The position numbers and the translations under genes are program-made. A DNA stretch of 16,581 bases from an uncultured Collinsella sp. GTDB lineage: Bacteria > Actinomycetota > Coriobacteriia > Coriobacteriales > Coriobacteriaceae. The stretch is taken from positions 1 to 16,581 of the forward strand of contig URGF01000036.1 in NCBI GenBank assembly GCA_900547285.1. The letters run 5' to 3'. Below the pieces are notes generated by a model. The model searched no databases and was not told the origin of the DNA. It saw nothing but the letters and a program-made list of their open reading frames with translations. This document shows positions 6,947-13,816 of this stretch, one piece after another (positions within the stretch are counted from its first letter, which is position 1; each line of letters begins with the position of its first letter).

Positions 6947-8185
6947 TTATTCACATCCCTTATGAGCGTTGATGCCCGGGGTGTATCCGCCAAACGGGTC
7001 CTCGATGGAGCACACGCCCGAGGGGGCGAGCGGATCGCGCTTACCGGCCAGCTTGTCGTGATGCATGGTCTCGATATAGGCAAGCACCAGCGGCGCCACA
7101 CCCTTTGCATCATTTTTGACCACGGGCTCGCTCATGTAGTAATCAAACGTGCCCTCGCGGTGCGCGGTGTTGCCCAGGCCCGCAACCAGGCAGATGTTGT
7201 CGAGCGCCAGCTGCCCGTCATACTCGGACAGGCAGGTCTCGCAGATGCCGTCGAAGGCGCGACGGCCGTACTGGTAGTAACGCTCGCCCAGCACGCCCAG
7301 ACGCACGCCCTTCATGATGGCGTTGGCAAAGATGGCGCTGCCTGACTCCTCCAGGTAGTTGGGGGCGATATTAGGCAGGTTGATGACCTGGTGCCACATG
7401 CCGGTCTTCTCGTCCTGATACGGCAGCATGGCATCGATCAGATCGTGGAACATCTTGCGGATCTCGTCCTTCTCGGCCGACATCGAAGGCGGCATAAGCT
7501 CCCAGGTGTCGATGAGCGCCATGGCAAACCAGCCCTCGGCGCGCAGCCAGAAGTTAGCCGAAAGGCCGGTGACCGGGTCGCACCAGAACTGTTTGCGGCT
7601 CGCGTCGTAAGCGTGATAGTACAGACCGTTGAGGGGGTTGCGCATCAGGTCATGCACGACCTGGAACATATGGAAGCTGTCCGAGCAGGCACGACGGTTG
7701 TGGAAGCTCAGCTCGTACTGCATGTAGAACGGCTGCGCCATGTACATGCCATCGAGCCAAATCTGGTTGGGATAGACGGCCTTGTGCCAGAACACGCCCT
7801 CTTTGGTGCGCGGCTGGGTCTCGAGCTGGCGGTAGATGGTGTCCATGGCGGCACGGTACTTGGGCTTGCCCACCAGGTCATAGAGCTTGTAGAGGGTCTT
7901 GCCCGCATTGACGTTATCGAGGTTGTACTCCTCGGGGTTGTAATGCTTTATGGTACCGTCGTCCTGGACAAAGAAATCGATGTAGTCATCGGCGAAAGTC
8001 AGGTAGCGCTGCTCACCCGTGATCTCGTACAGTTCGATGAGCGCCTTGATCATGCAGCCGTCAATATAGTTCCAGGTGTTCTCCTTGCCGGCGCGAATCT
8101 TTTCGATATTCCAAGCCGGCGCCTGCGGCGTAGAGGTTTCGATCAACTGCTCGATATAACGGTCCAGGATTTGATTGCAACCCAT
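6947..8185 (-). CDS. GH105 unsaturated rhamnogalacturonyl/glucuronyl hydrolase
   Basis: A 412-residue (alpha/alpha)6-barrel hydrolase of the YteR/RhiN type. Visible signatures are NLDNVNAG with D90, VFWHKAVYPNQIWLDGMYM with H134 and the likely catalytic D145, HAYD (191-194) and LRAEGWFAMALID (214-226). It removes the 4,5-unsaturated galacturonyl residue from the non-reducing end of oligosaccharides left by pectate or rhamnogalacturonan lyases. No signal peptide is present, so it acts in the cytoplasm on imported oligomers. The ATG at 8185 has GAGGGG six nt upstream; the in-frame ATG at 8203 has none. It opens an operon with the epimerase and is preceded by two operator copies and a promoter at 8212-8265. 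Confidence 0.93.
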   Translation of the reverse strand: MGCNQILDRYIEQLIETSTPQAPAWNIEKIRAGKENTWNYIDGCMIKALIELYEITGEQRYLTFADDYIDFFVQDDGTIKHYNPEEYNLDNVNAGKTLYKLYDLVGKPKYRAAMDTIYRQLETQPRTKEGVFWHKAVYPNQIWLDGMYMAQPFYMQYELSFHNRRACSDSFHMFQVVHDLMRNPLNGLYYHAYDASRKQFWCDPVTGLSANFWLRAEGWFAMALIDTWELMPPSMSAEKDEIRKMFHDLIDAMLPYQDEKTGMWHQVINLPNIAPNYLEESGSAIFANAIMKGVRLGVLGERYYQYGRRAFDGICETCLSEYDGQLALDNICLVAGLGNTAHREGTFDYYMSEPVVKNDAKGVAPLVLAYIETMHHDKLAGKRDPLAPSGVCSIEDPFGGYTPGINAHKGCE

Positions 8186-8191
8186 TGCTGT

Positions 8192-8197
8192 CCCCTC
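8192..8197 (-). promoter_or_regulatory. Ribosome binding site deciding the GH105 start
   Basis: Minus-strand GAGGGG, six nt before the ATG at 8185. It lies inside the frame opened by the upstream ATG at 8203, which itself has no such site. Confidence 0.7.
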
Positions 8198-8211
8198 TGA
8201 CATAAACGATA

Positions 8212-8224
8212 GGTGAACGTTACC
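8212..8224. promoter_or_regulatory. Operator copy GGTGAACGTTACC near the GH105 transcription start
   Basis: GGTGAACGTT with a right half that completes the palindrome imperfectly. It is 41 bp from the second copy at 8253 and lies where transcription of GH105 should begin, a position that fits repression. Confidence 0.65.
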
Positions 8225-8227
8225 CCT

Positions 8228-8258
8228 AGTGTAACGCGAACGAGGAATATAGGGTGAA
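8228..8258 (-). promoter_or_regulatory. Candidate promoter of the GH105-epimerase operon
   Basis: On the minus strand a -10 like TACACT (8228-8233) stands 19 nt downstream of TTCACC (8253-8258), a weak -35 that is part of the upstream operator. The layout repeats that of the transporter promoter, which raises its credibility, but the spacer is long. Confidence 0.4.
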
Positions 8259-8278
8259 CGTTAACCCTATATTCCTCG
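8241..8278. promoter_or_regulatory. 38-nt near-perfect palindrome containing an operator copy
   Basis: Arms 8241-8255 and 8264-8278 are perfect 15-nt reverse complements, and the centre AACGTT (8257-8262) is itself palindromic. Only the pair 8256/8263 fails. The operator GGTGAACGTT occupies 8253-8262. The element lies between the SGNH esterase stop and the GH105 start. It has no T-run on either strand, so it looks like an extended operator or a cruciform/RNA hairpin more than a terminator. Confidence 0.75.
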
Positions 8279-8292
8279 CGAACGGCAGACTT

Positions 8293-8946
8293 TTAGCGGC
8301 AAACGGCGGTGAGACCCGCGGCGATGCGATGCGCCAGGCGCTCATAGCCGGCAGGACTGTAATGCAGACCGTCCGGCATATAGAGCTCGCGGTGCTCCGG
8401 CAAAAACGGGCTGATACCGCTTTGCGCATACAGGTCAATCACCGGCACGGAGTAGCGGTCGCAGACCTCGAGCATCGCTCGCACGTAGGCGACCTGCGTC
8501 AACCCCAGGTGGTTGAGCTCGTCGCTTGCCGGGATATCCTTCTCGTGCTTGCCGCTCGTCTTGCACGGCGTCATAAACACGAGCTTTGCCCGAGGCGAGC
8601 GCGCCGTGATGGTACGGATCAGGTAATCGAGTGCACCATAGAACTCATGCACGTCCGTGCTGCCGAGCTCTCCAAGCGGCACGTTGCGGCTAAAGTCGTT
8701 GACGCCGCCAAAGACGATGTAGATATCGGCCGCATCGTCGATACCGTCAAGGCGCTCGACAAACGAATCGGTACGGTCGGCCTTGATGGCGATACGCGAA
8801 CCCTTGATGCCAAAGTTCTCGACGACCGCGCCTCCCAGCAACGCGCCCAAATGCGAGGTCCACGAGATGTCGTTGCCTCCCCCACCGCAGCCGTTGTCGC
8901 CCCAGGTCGTTGAGTCGCCAAAGCAGCAAATGGTCGATTCACTCAA
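8293..8946 (-). CDS. SGNH/GDSL-family esterase, probable oligosaccharide deacetylase
   Basis: A 217-residue SGNH hydrolase with all four blocks: GDST with nucleophile S12, the block-II glycine in IKGS (49), GGVND with N83, and DGLHYSPAGY with D192 and H195. Relatives include rhamnogalacturonan and xylan acetylesterases that remove O-acetyl groups from sugars. No signal peptide or lipobox is seen, so it acts inside the cell. The start is taken as TTG at 8946 behind a GGAAAGAAGAG purine stretch; no in-frame ATG precedes it. It follows the methylesterase fusion by 83 nt, with a small hairpin (8975-8988) between them, and is probably co-transcribed with it. The substrate is inferred from neighbours; phospholipase or thioesterase activity is less likely but not excluded. 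Confidence 0.85.
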   Translation of the reverse strand: MSESTICCFGDSTTWGDNGCGGGGNDISWTSHLGALLGGAVVENFGIKGSRIAIKADRTDSFVERLDGIDDAADIYIVFGGVNDFSRNVPLGELGSTDVHEFYGALDYLIRTITARSPRAKLVFMTPCKTSGKHEKDIPASDELNHLGLTQVAYVRAMLEVCDRYSVPVIDLYAQSGISPFLPEHRELYMPDGLHYSPAGYERLAHRIAAGLTAVCR

Positions 8947-9029
8947 ACTCTTCTTTCCATAATCTTCTCCTCATCCGCCCATCGGCGGTCATACAAGAAC
9001 GTACCGTTTATTCGCAGCATGCCGAGGGG

Positions 9030-11195
9030 CTATGCACGGGCGCATTCCGCAACGTGCGAATCGAGCCATTCGATATCCTCGGCAAGATGTGTCACGCCCA
9101 GATGGTGTTCACCCGGACACACCTCGTGCCGCAGGCCATCTCTGCGACCCAGTAACTTGTAGGCATCGCGCACGATCTCGAGCTGCTCGTCAACATTTTT
9201 CAGCCCGCGCGAACCGTTCAGATGATCCTCTTCGCAGCTCTGCACCAACAGCGGGCGTGGCGCAATAAGCGAGGCAATATCGCCCATGTCGAGCAAGCGC
9301 CAAAGTCCGGGTGTGTAGTTGCAGCTGCAATTGCCGTTGAGGTGCATCAGCGAATCATCGACACCGTACAGGTAGCCCGAGACAAACGTCTTGCATACGC
9401 GTGGGTCGAGCGCCGCCAGATACAGCGTCATGTATCCGCCGCCCGAAAAGCCAAAACAGCCCAGGTCGTCCATGGCAATGTCGCCGCGCGCCTCTAGGTA
9501 ATCGATCAGACGCATGTTATCCCAGGCGTTGAGGCCCGCAACGGTAAGTCCCAGCGGCTCGGCCATGCGCGCCTGGTTTAGGCACGTGCCGCGCAGAAAG
9601 CTGTTCTCGTCATCGCCCTGGCCCTTCCAGTCACGACGGTATCCCCAACCGCGTGCGTCGGGGCAGACGGTCACGTAACCCATACGCGCCAAACGTAGAC
9701 CGTAGTCGTAATTGAACTTACGCACAGCATCATCGACCGCCGGCACGCCCGTCACGCCCGCAACACTTGCGGCGCCTGCTCCCTGATGGCCATGCGGGCA
9801 GATATAGCAACACTTGCGGCCGTGCGCATCGAGCTTAGGCGACTGCGGCTCGAGCAGGTAGAACGGCATCCAAACGTCGCGCTCCACCTGCAGCATCGCA
9901 TGAGTACGCACGATGCCGCCGGCAACCCGAACGCGGCTGAGCTCACGAAGTTCAGTCGGGGCGCGGTCCATAAGCGAAAGGCCCAAAACATCGCACAGGC
10001 GAGTCCTGGTCGCAATCTTCCACGCCTCAAAATCTGCAGGAGTCTTGCCCGTAAAAGCAGCCGAACGTCCCTCGCGCTTCAGCCGGGCACGCAGCGCAGG
10101 CTCGTCTTCGCAGTACGTCTCGATGTGCACGGTGCGGCCATTGGCAGATAGCCCAGCCGTCTCAACCGCATCACCGTCGCCGCCCTCGGGATCCCAGCCA
10201 TCCCCACCGGCAAGCACCTGCTCGCGAGCGTACCCGGCGGCAGCCATCACATCGAGTTTATTTGCCCACGGCACCCAGTCGGTAGTATCACCCGCCGGCC
10301 CATGCAGGATTGCGCCAGCATACTGCGCGCAGCTGTGCGCCGCCGGCTTATTCCAATCCCACCAGCCTTCGCGCTTGATATGTCGCCCCAGCCAGCAATC
10401 GATCAGCACAGTTTGCGCCCATTCGCGCCAAGGACGACCCAGGTAGACCGAATCCGGCGCCACGCCATCCGGAGCTGTAAACGAACAGCCGTGGAACACA
10501 AATCCGTACGGCTCGCCTTTAGGCGTGGAGGCTGCCGTTACATACCCGTTGACATCCATATCGCGATTGAGCGAGCGAATCTCGCACCCCTCAAAGTAGG
10601 CACGCGCGCCGCCAAAGATAAAGTCGACATCGCCCTCGATCCGGCAACGTCGAAAATACTGGCGCCCCACCCGGCGCGGCGCATACTGTTTGGGTCCTAT
10701 AAACCCGCCCGGTTTGGCCTCATGCGGCGGCAGCGGACCCAAAAACAGTGTGTCCTGGTGCCCCTTAATGCAGCAGGCATCGACAACCAGACGGTCGCCA
10801 TCGGCATACAGGGCAATCGCCTGACCGACCTCGCGCCCATCGCCCGCATCGTTTTCGATCGTGAGGTTCTCGAGCCGTACGTCGTCGGCATCGACCAAAA
10901 CGGTATAGGTCCTAAACGTGCCGAGCGTGCCGTCCACGCCCGAGCCGTCCTCCGAAGGCATCTTGGCACCCAGGCTGCCCACGATACGCACGCTGTCGGC
11001 CGTCTCTCCCTCAATCGTCACATGCGAGCGATGAATCTCGACCCGCTCGCGATACTCGCCCGGATCGACGCGAATCATCACCGGTTGCTCGGCATCCGGA
11101 TAGAGCTGATCGGCTGCCGCCAAGGCATCGGAAATCGTTGGATACGCTCCTGCCGCAGCCCTCGAAACGCGCAGCGTATAGATACTTTCGCTCAT
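9030..11195 (-). CDS. Pectin methylesterase (CE8) fused to a C-terminal alpha/beta-hydrolase esterase domain
   Basis: A 721-residue two-domain enzyme. Residues 1 to about 330 are a right-handed beta-helix pectinesterase: HQDTL with Q147 and D148, VDFIFGGA with D191, and YLGRPW with R254 and W256 are the complete CE8 active site. Residues about 360-721 are an alpha/beta-hydrolase of the acetyl-xylan-esterase/dienelactone-hydrolase type, with GFSGGG (S584), D657 and H697 or H698 as likely triad. The first domain should remove methyl groups from galacturonate; the second probably removes acetyl or further ester groups. There is no signal peptide, unlike most secreted pectinesterases, so it fits cytoplasmic de-esterification of imported oligomers. 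Its ATG overlaps the stop of the preceding esterase gene (ATGA), so the two are translationally coupled. Confidence 0.92.
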   Translation of the reverse strand: MSESIYTLRVSRAAAGAYPTISDALAAADQLYPDAEQPVMIRVDPGEYRERVEIHRSHVTIEGETADSVRIVGSLGAKMPSEDGSGVDGTLGTFRTYTVLVDADDVRLENLTIENDAGDGREVGQAIALYADGDRLVVDACCIKGHQDTLFLGPLPPHEAKPGGFIGPKQYAPRRVGRQYFRRCRIEGDVDFIFGGARAYFEGCEIRSLNRDMDVNGYVTAASTPKGEPYGFVFHGCSFTAPDGVAPDSVYLGRPWREWAQTVLIDCWLGRHIKREGWWDWNKPAAHSCAQYAGAILHGPAGDTTDWVPWANKLDVMAAAGYAREQVLAGGDGWDPEGGDGDAVETAGLSANGRTVHIETYCEDEPALRARLKREGRSAAFTGKTPADFEAWKIATRTRLCDVLGLSLMDRAPTELRELSRVRVAGGIVRTHAMLQVERDVWMPFYLLEPQSPKLDAHGRKCCYICPHGHQGAGAASVAGVTGVPAVDDAVRKFNYDYGLRLARMGYVTVCPDARGWGYRRDWKGQGDDENSFLRGTCLNQARMAEPLGLTVAGLNAWDNMRLIDYLEARGDIAMDDLGCFGFSGGGYMTLYLAALDPRVCKTFVSGYLYGVDDSLMHLNGNCSCNYTPGLWRLLDMGDIASLIAPRPLLVQSCEEDHLNGSRGLKNVDEQLEIVRDAYKLLGRRDGLRHEVCPGEHHLGVTHLAEDIEWLDSHVAECARA

Positions 11196-12001
11196 CGTCC
11201 ATCACGCTCCCAGGAAGCGAACTGTTCAGGCCAGCCCTGAACTTGTGGCTGAATATGCTCGGCGCAGCCCTTAAATGCCGTTAGGGCCGTGGCGAGCGAT
11301 GCCCCATGCTTTCCATGCGGAAAGACATGTAGGCTAAAGCCAATCCCGTGGTCGGCAAGAGCCTGCGCAAGAAGGAGGCTATTTTGAACTGGTACCGATG
11401 CATCCTCGGCGGTATGCCACAAGAACGTACGGAGGAAGCCCTCGCCCACCATATTCTCGATCGACAACTTTTGAGCCAAAGCGCCATCGGCACCCGTTAG
11501 GTGTTCAAATGAACCACGATGAGCATAGGCCCCCGAGCTTACGACCGGATAGCCCAAGCAAAGTGCGTCAGGCCGAATCGACTCAGGAGATGCCGCAATC
11601 GACTCTGCAAGCCAGGGTTGGTCCCAAAGCGCCCCGAGCAAGCCAACTAGATGCCCACCGGCCGAAAAACCCATGACCGTAATCCGATCAGGATCGACAC
11701 AGTACTCTGCCGCATGGCCTCGGACGGTATCGACCGCCCGCGCGAGTTCTTGCAATGCCAGCGGATAGACAGCCGGAGCAACCGAGTAGTTCAGCACAAA
11801 CGCTTGGTAGCCCATCGCCAACAAACGGAGCGCTACCGGCTCGCCTTCGCGCGGCGAAACGTGATCGTAGCCGCCTCCTGGCACGACCACAACTGCAGGC
11901 AGCGGTTTTAAAGCATAAGCATCTTCGGTCGGGGCAAAAACATAAGACGTAATCGTGGCAGACGAGCCATCGACCCCGACAGGAATCGTTTTATTGAGCA
12001 T
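11192..12001 (-). CDS. Alpha/beta-hydrolase esterase (BD-FAE/acetylesterase-like)
   Basis: A 269-residue esterase of the lipase/acetyl-xylan-esterase type. The oxyanion segment PGGGYDHVS (41-49), nucleophile elbow GFSAGG with S113, D200 in AEDASVP and H232 in HGKHGAS give a complete catalytic set. It probably removes acetyl or other acyl groups from imported pectic oligosaccharides in the cytoplasm; the exact ester is unknown. The ATG at 12001 follows AAAGGGA and is preferred to a start 17 codons upstream whose extra residues do not look like family sequence. The gene ends in a 4-nt ATGA overlap with the methylesterase fusion and follows GH28 by 104 nt, with a 12-bp hairpin in the gap. Three different esterases in a row suggest heavily decorated substrates. 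Confidence 0.87.
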   Translation of the reverse strand: MLNKTIPVGVDGSSATITSYVFAPTEDAYALKPLPAVVVVPGGGYDHVSPREGEPVALRLLAMGYQAFVLNYSVAPAVYPLALQELARAVDTVRGHAAEYCVDPDRITVMGFSAGGHLVGLLGALWDQPWLAESIAASPESIRPDALCLGYPVVSSGAYAHRGSFEHLTGADGALAQKLSIENMVGEGFLRTFLWHTAEDASVPVQNSLLLAQALADHGIGFSLHVFPHGKHGASLATALTAFKGCAEHIQPQVQGWPEQFASWERDGR

Positions 12002-12053
12002 GTATTCCCTTTCACCATGATGCGTAGCGCAGCGCACACGGCCGTATCGCACA

Positions 12054-12090
12054 AGGGCTGCATTGCCGATTTATCCGACAATGCAGCCCT
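12054..12090 (-). terminator. Intercistronic hairpin between GH28 and the esterase, no T-run
   Basis: A perfect 12-bp stem (12054-12065 with 12079-12090) with a 13-nt loop, 15 nt after the GH28 stop. No uridine tract follows on either strand, so complete termination is unlikely. It may stabilise the GH28 message end or reduce downstream expression. Confidence 0.5.
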
Positions 12091-12105
12091 GGTCATCAAC
12101 CCGAG

Positions 12106-13701
12106 TTAGGAACGGACAACCTTGTCGACGTTCTGGAGCTGCAGCTCCTCGCCGTCCTGGCCCTCGATCACCACATTTTGCAGGTCGAGCACCTTGACGT
12201 TTTGCGCAATGATGCCCTGACGCACCATGGGCTCAACGCCGCAGGCCATGGCCGGGACAAAGGGCTCGGCATCGTCGGCAAAGGTCACGTGAACGTCTTG
12301 GAACGTCAGACGCGTCACCTTGCTCTCGGGCAGACCCGTGATATAGGCCGCGGCAGCATGGCAGTTGGTGGCCTCGATATCGCAAAACGTCGTGGCACCA
12401 AAGCCGGGCGTGCGGTCGTCGACAGGCAGCGTCTCGCGAGACTGCACGTAATCGGTCTTGCCGTCCTTGTCGCAGAAGTAGAAGGAGTTGACCACGAAGG
12501 GCGTGAGCACCTCATCCATGCGAATGTGCTCAAAGGTAATGCCCTCGTTGACGGCATCCTTGCCGCGCCCGCGGCGGGTCTTGACGCGCAGGCCGCGGTC
12601 GGTGCGCTCAAAGAGGCACTTGCTCACGGTAAGGTCCTTGATGCCGCCGGCAGCCTCTGAACCCAGGACCACGGCGCCGTGACCATCGTGCATGTAGCAG
12701 TGAGAGATCAGCACGTCGTGCGTGGCGGGACGAAGCTCGGGCTCAATGCCCAGCTTGCCGCTCTTGATGGCGATGCAGTCGTCGCCCACCGAGAACTGAC
12801 AGCCAAGGATGCGGACAAAGCCGCAGCTCTCGGGATCGAAACCGTCGGTGTTGTGGGAGTTCTTGGGGCCCTCGATGGACAGGCAGAGCGCATCGACGTG
12901 CTCGCACAGGATGGGGTGGATGTTCCACGCCGGGCTGTTGCGGACGGTGAAGCCGGCCAAGCTCACGTTTTGGCACTCGGACAGGAAAATCATGCGCGGG
13001 CGGGCGACCTCGCGGCCCTCCTCAGGACGGAAGATGTTCTTAAAGTCCTTGTTCCACCAGTTGTCCTCGGCAAAATCAGTCTGACCGTCGATCGCGCCGC
13101 GACCATAGATGCACACGTCGTGCACGCTCAGACCCGTAAAGGTAGAGCAGTATGTCGAGAAGCTCTCGCCCTCCCAGCGGCCCAGGGGCAGCATATCGGT
13201 GCCAGCATACCCAGCACCCTCGTCGCCCGTGACCGTACCGGGGATGTAGGCAAGCGCCGCACGATCGTGGCGAGCCAGCAGCACCGCTCCCTCGGCGAGC
13301 TCGATGTTGATATTGCTCTTAAGGAAGAGAGACTTGATGCGATAACTACCTGCGGGGATCAGCACGCGGCCACCCTTGGGGCAGGCCATGATGGCAGCCT
13401 GGATGTTGGTGGTGTCATCATGCTCGGCATCGCCCTTGGCGCCACAGTCGCGAACGTTGATGGAAAAGGGCTCAGCCGGCGTGGTGACACCTACGCTCAG
13501 CTCACGCTCGCCACAAACAAAACGAACCAGGTTGCGCTTGCCGGGGGTCAGGCCGTCGACATAGGTCTCGACCGTATTCGTGGTACCGGCGGGCTCGTCG
13601 TTGACAAAGATCTCCCACGTATCGGCACAGGTAAAGTAGCCGCCGTCGTCAAGCTCAATCACGGCCGCGCGGGCGTTGCACCAGATTACGTTCGTCTCCA
13701 T
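12106..13701 (-). CDS. GH28 polygalacturonase-family glycoside hydrolase
   Basis: A 531-residue beta-helix hydrolase. The GH28 signatures are complete: NTDGFD (284-289, D286), VGDDC (305-309, D307 and D308), GHG (340-342, H341) and RVK (372-374). Residues 1-80 form a small beta-rich, fibronectin-like region before the helix, as in several exo-acting bacterial members. It should hydrolyse alpha-galacturonosyl bonds in homogalacturonan, perhaps as an exo-enzyme, or at galacturonate-rhamnose bonds in rhamnogalacturonan. No signal peptide is seen, so it works on imported oligomers. The ATG at 13701 follows GAGGGAG by 6 nt and is preferred to a TTG at 13716. It sits just downstream of the transporter terminator, so it needs its own promoter or readthrough. 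No GTGAACGTT operator lies before it. Confidence 0.93.
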   Translation of the reverse strand: METNVIWCNARAAVIELDDGGYFTCADTWEIFVNDEPAGTTNTVETYVDGLTPGKRNLVRFVCGERELSVGVTTPAEPFSINVRDCGAKGDAEHDDTTNIQAAIMACPKGGRVLIPAGSYRIKSLFLKSNINIELAEGAVLLARHDRAALAYIPGTVTGDEGAGYAGTDMLPLGRWEGESFSTYCSTFTGLSVHDVCIYGRGAIDGQTDFAEDNWWNKDFKNIFRPEEGREVARPRMIFLSECQNVSLAGFTVRNSPAWNIHPILCEHVDALCLSIEGPKNSHNTDGFDPESCGFVRILGCQFSVGDDCIAIKSGKLGIEPELRPATHDVLISHCYMHDGHGAVVLGSEAAGGIKDLTVSKCLFERTDRGLRVKTRRGRGKDAVNEGITFEHIRMDEVLTPFVVNSFYFCDKDGKTDYVQSRETLPVDDRTPGFGATTFCDIEATNCHAAAAYITGLPESKVTRLTFQDVHVTFADDAEPFVPAMACGVEPMVRQGIIAQNVKVLDLQNVVIEGQDGEELQLQNVDKVVRS

Positions 13702-13748
13702 GGATTTCTCCCTCAAAAAGATGCTCTAAAGGCAAATTGTACGCTGTT

Positions 13749-13793
13749 AAAAAAGGGCCGTGCCTGCCGGCGGAATTCCGGTGGCACGGCCCT
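13749..13793 (-). terminator. Rho-independent terminator after the transporter gene
   Basis: A perfect 11-bp GC-rich stem (13754-13764 with 13783-13793) around an inner palindrome CGGAATTCCG, followed on the minus strand by six T (complement of 13749-13754). It lies 24 nt after the transporter stop codon and before GH28. Confidence 0.92.
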
Positions 13794-13816
13794 GTGATTT
13801 GGACGATTTGTCGGCC

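Noticed and set aside
8241..8278. The 38-nt palindrome as a standard terminator
   Set aside because: No T-run follows on either strand, and it overlaps the GH105 promoter and operator.
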